Below, piece after piece: positions 63,336-64,000 of a stretch of DNA of 64,000 nucleotides (positions are counted from its first letter, which is position 1; each line of letters opens with the position of its first letter). This stretch comes from an uncultured Pseudoteredinibacter sp. (lineage in GTDB: Bacteria > Pseudomonadota > Gammaproteobacteria > Pseudomonadales > Cellvibrionaceae), in assembly GCF_947500695.1 (NCBI RefSeq), contig NZ_CANMSS010000001.1, positions 434,001-498,000 on the forward strand, in the 5' to 3' direction. The notes below the pieces were generated by a model. That model ran no database searches. It worked only from the letters and a program-made list of their open reading frames with translations, and was not told where the DNA came from. The position numbers and the translations under genes were made by a program.

Positions 63336-64000
63336 ATGAAAAAATTGCCATTAGCTGTTGCGCTAATCGCTGCGAATCAAGCCTTACTTTCTGGGGTGGC
63401 TATCGCTGAAGACAGTATTGAAGAAGTGATCGTAGAGGGTTCTTACCTTTCTATGGATAAACTTAACTCTGTTAAAAGCCCAACCCCGATTATCGATGTA
63501 CCACAGAGTTTATCGATTATCACTGCTGCACAAATCAGCAAGCAGGGTTTCGATAGCGTTGCCGATATCATTAACTACACTCCAGGCGTAAACAACACCC
63601 AAGGTGAAGGTCACCGTGATGCGGTTGTATTCCGTGGTGTTCGTTCAACCGCAGACTTCTTTATTGATGGTGCGCGTGACGATGTTCAATACTACCGTCC
63701 GCTTTATAACCTAGATCAGGTTGAAATCTTGCGCGGCCCTAACGCACTACTATTCGGTCGTGGTGGTACTGGCGGCGTACTAAACCGTGTTAGTAAAAAA
63801 GGCCAACTCGATAAAGATTTCACGAAATTTAGCGTTAGCGCTGATAGCTTCAGTGGCGTTGGTATTCAGATCGATACCAATACCAGCATCAACGAAGATG
63901 TAGCGCTACGCATTAATGGCATGTACGAAGCCTTAGAAGGTGATCGCGATCACTTTGATGGCGACCGTTACGCGATTAACCCAACCCTACATGTGAAGTT
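63336..64000 (+). CDS. TonB-dependent siderophore receptor, N-terminal part (runs off the window)
   Basis: The first 221 residues are in the window. A signal peptide ends near AIAEDS, followed by a TonB-box-like IEEVIVEGS. The plug domain has the family motifs PQSLSIITAAQI, VADIINYTPGVNNTQG, VVFRGVRSTADFFIDGARDD, LDQVEILRGPNALLFGRGG and GGVLNRVSKK. This is the FhuA/FepA-like ferric-siderophore receptor type of the outer membrane. The start ATG has a GGAG site upstream. The barrel lies outside the window. A Fur box precedes it. Confidence 0.95.
   Translation, partial: MKKLPLAVALIAANQALLSGVAIAEDSIEEVIVEGSYLSMDKLNSVKSPTPIIDVPQSLSIITAAQISKQGFDSVADIINYTPGVNNTQGEGHRDAVVFRGVRSTADFFIDGARDDVQYYRPLYNLDQVEILRGPNALLFGRGGTGGVLNRVSKKGQLDKDFTKFSVSADSFSGVGIQIDTNTSINEDVALRINGMYEALEGDRDHFDGDRYAINPTLHVK

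Overview
The window looks like a chromosomal segment of a marine-type gammaproteobacterium. It has moderate GC, Pseudomonas/Cellvibrionales-like housekeeping proteins (MetH, NfuA, an ETF-ubiquinone oxidoreductase beginning MEREYMEYD, DUF1285, DUF2788 and DUF4823 families), Gram-negative envelope proteins and no plasmid or phage genes. The lineage is inferred from protein style only. No tRNA, rRNA, CRISPR array or insertion sequence was seen.

Region 1 (808-33612, all on the + strand) is the standout. It contains two adjacent blocks. Block A (808-16629) encodes a TagH-type FHA protein, a transmembrane Ser/Thr kinase with a periplasmic formylglycine-enzyme-like domain, a TpsB outer-membrane transporter and a giant TpsA exoprotein of about 3139 residues with recently amplified 669-bp repeats. 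Block B (17127-33612) encodes a pyridine-nucleotide/FAD protein fused to two cNMP-type domains and four Fe-S cysteine groups, a probable diheme b-type membrane protein, a decaheme cytochrome c carrying a cytoplasmic FHA-like domain, a tandem GlcG/HbpS-like lipoprotein, an outer-membrane barrel, a second decaheme cytochrome fused to an LVIVD propeller, a pentaheme cytochrome, a PP2C phosphatase and a double-FHA membrane protein. Together they contain 25 haem-c motifs plus two predicted b haems. I read this as a trans-envelope electron conduit linked to a surface exoprotein and controlled by threonine phosphorylation. The kinase/phosphatase/FHA set resembles the T6SS threonine-phosphorylation pathway, but no T6SS structural gene is present.

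Region 2 (33731-38244, - strand) is a bufferin-type operon: a YHS protein, a four-Cys BufA-like precursor, a DUF692 (MbnB/BufB-like) enzyme, a DUF2063 (BufC-like) partner and a DoxX protein. An AraC regulator lies upstream. The likely role is metal, probably copper, handling in the periplasm.

Region 3 (38616-49395) holds metH, nfuA, a small protein, a ModA-like binding protein, an azoreductase divergent from a LysR regulator with a perfect 15-bp operator candidate, a CTERM-tailed exported protein, a DUF4823 lipoprotein and a DUF1285 protein. Region 4 (49488-53455) is the ETF system (ETF-QO divergent from etfBA). Region 5 (53594-56736) has a helical lipoprotein, a DUF2788 protein and a degenerate hybrid histidine kinase that has lost its phospho-acceptor His. 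Region 6 (56844-62945) is an AraC regulator divergent from an operon of an alkyl-DHAP-synthase-like flavoenzyme, a GlpD-like dehydrogenase and an FGGY kinase, possibly for glycerol ether metabolism. The window starts inside gdhA and ends inside a Fur-box-preceded TonB-dependent siderophore receptor.
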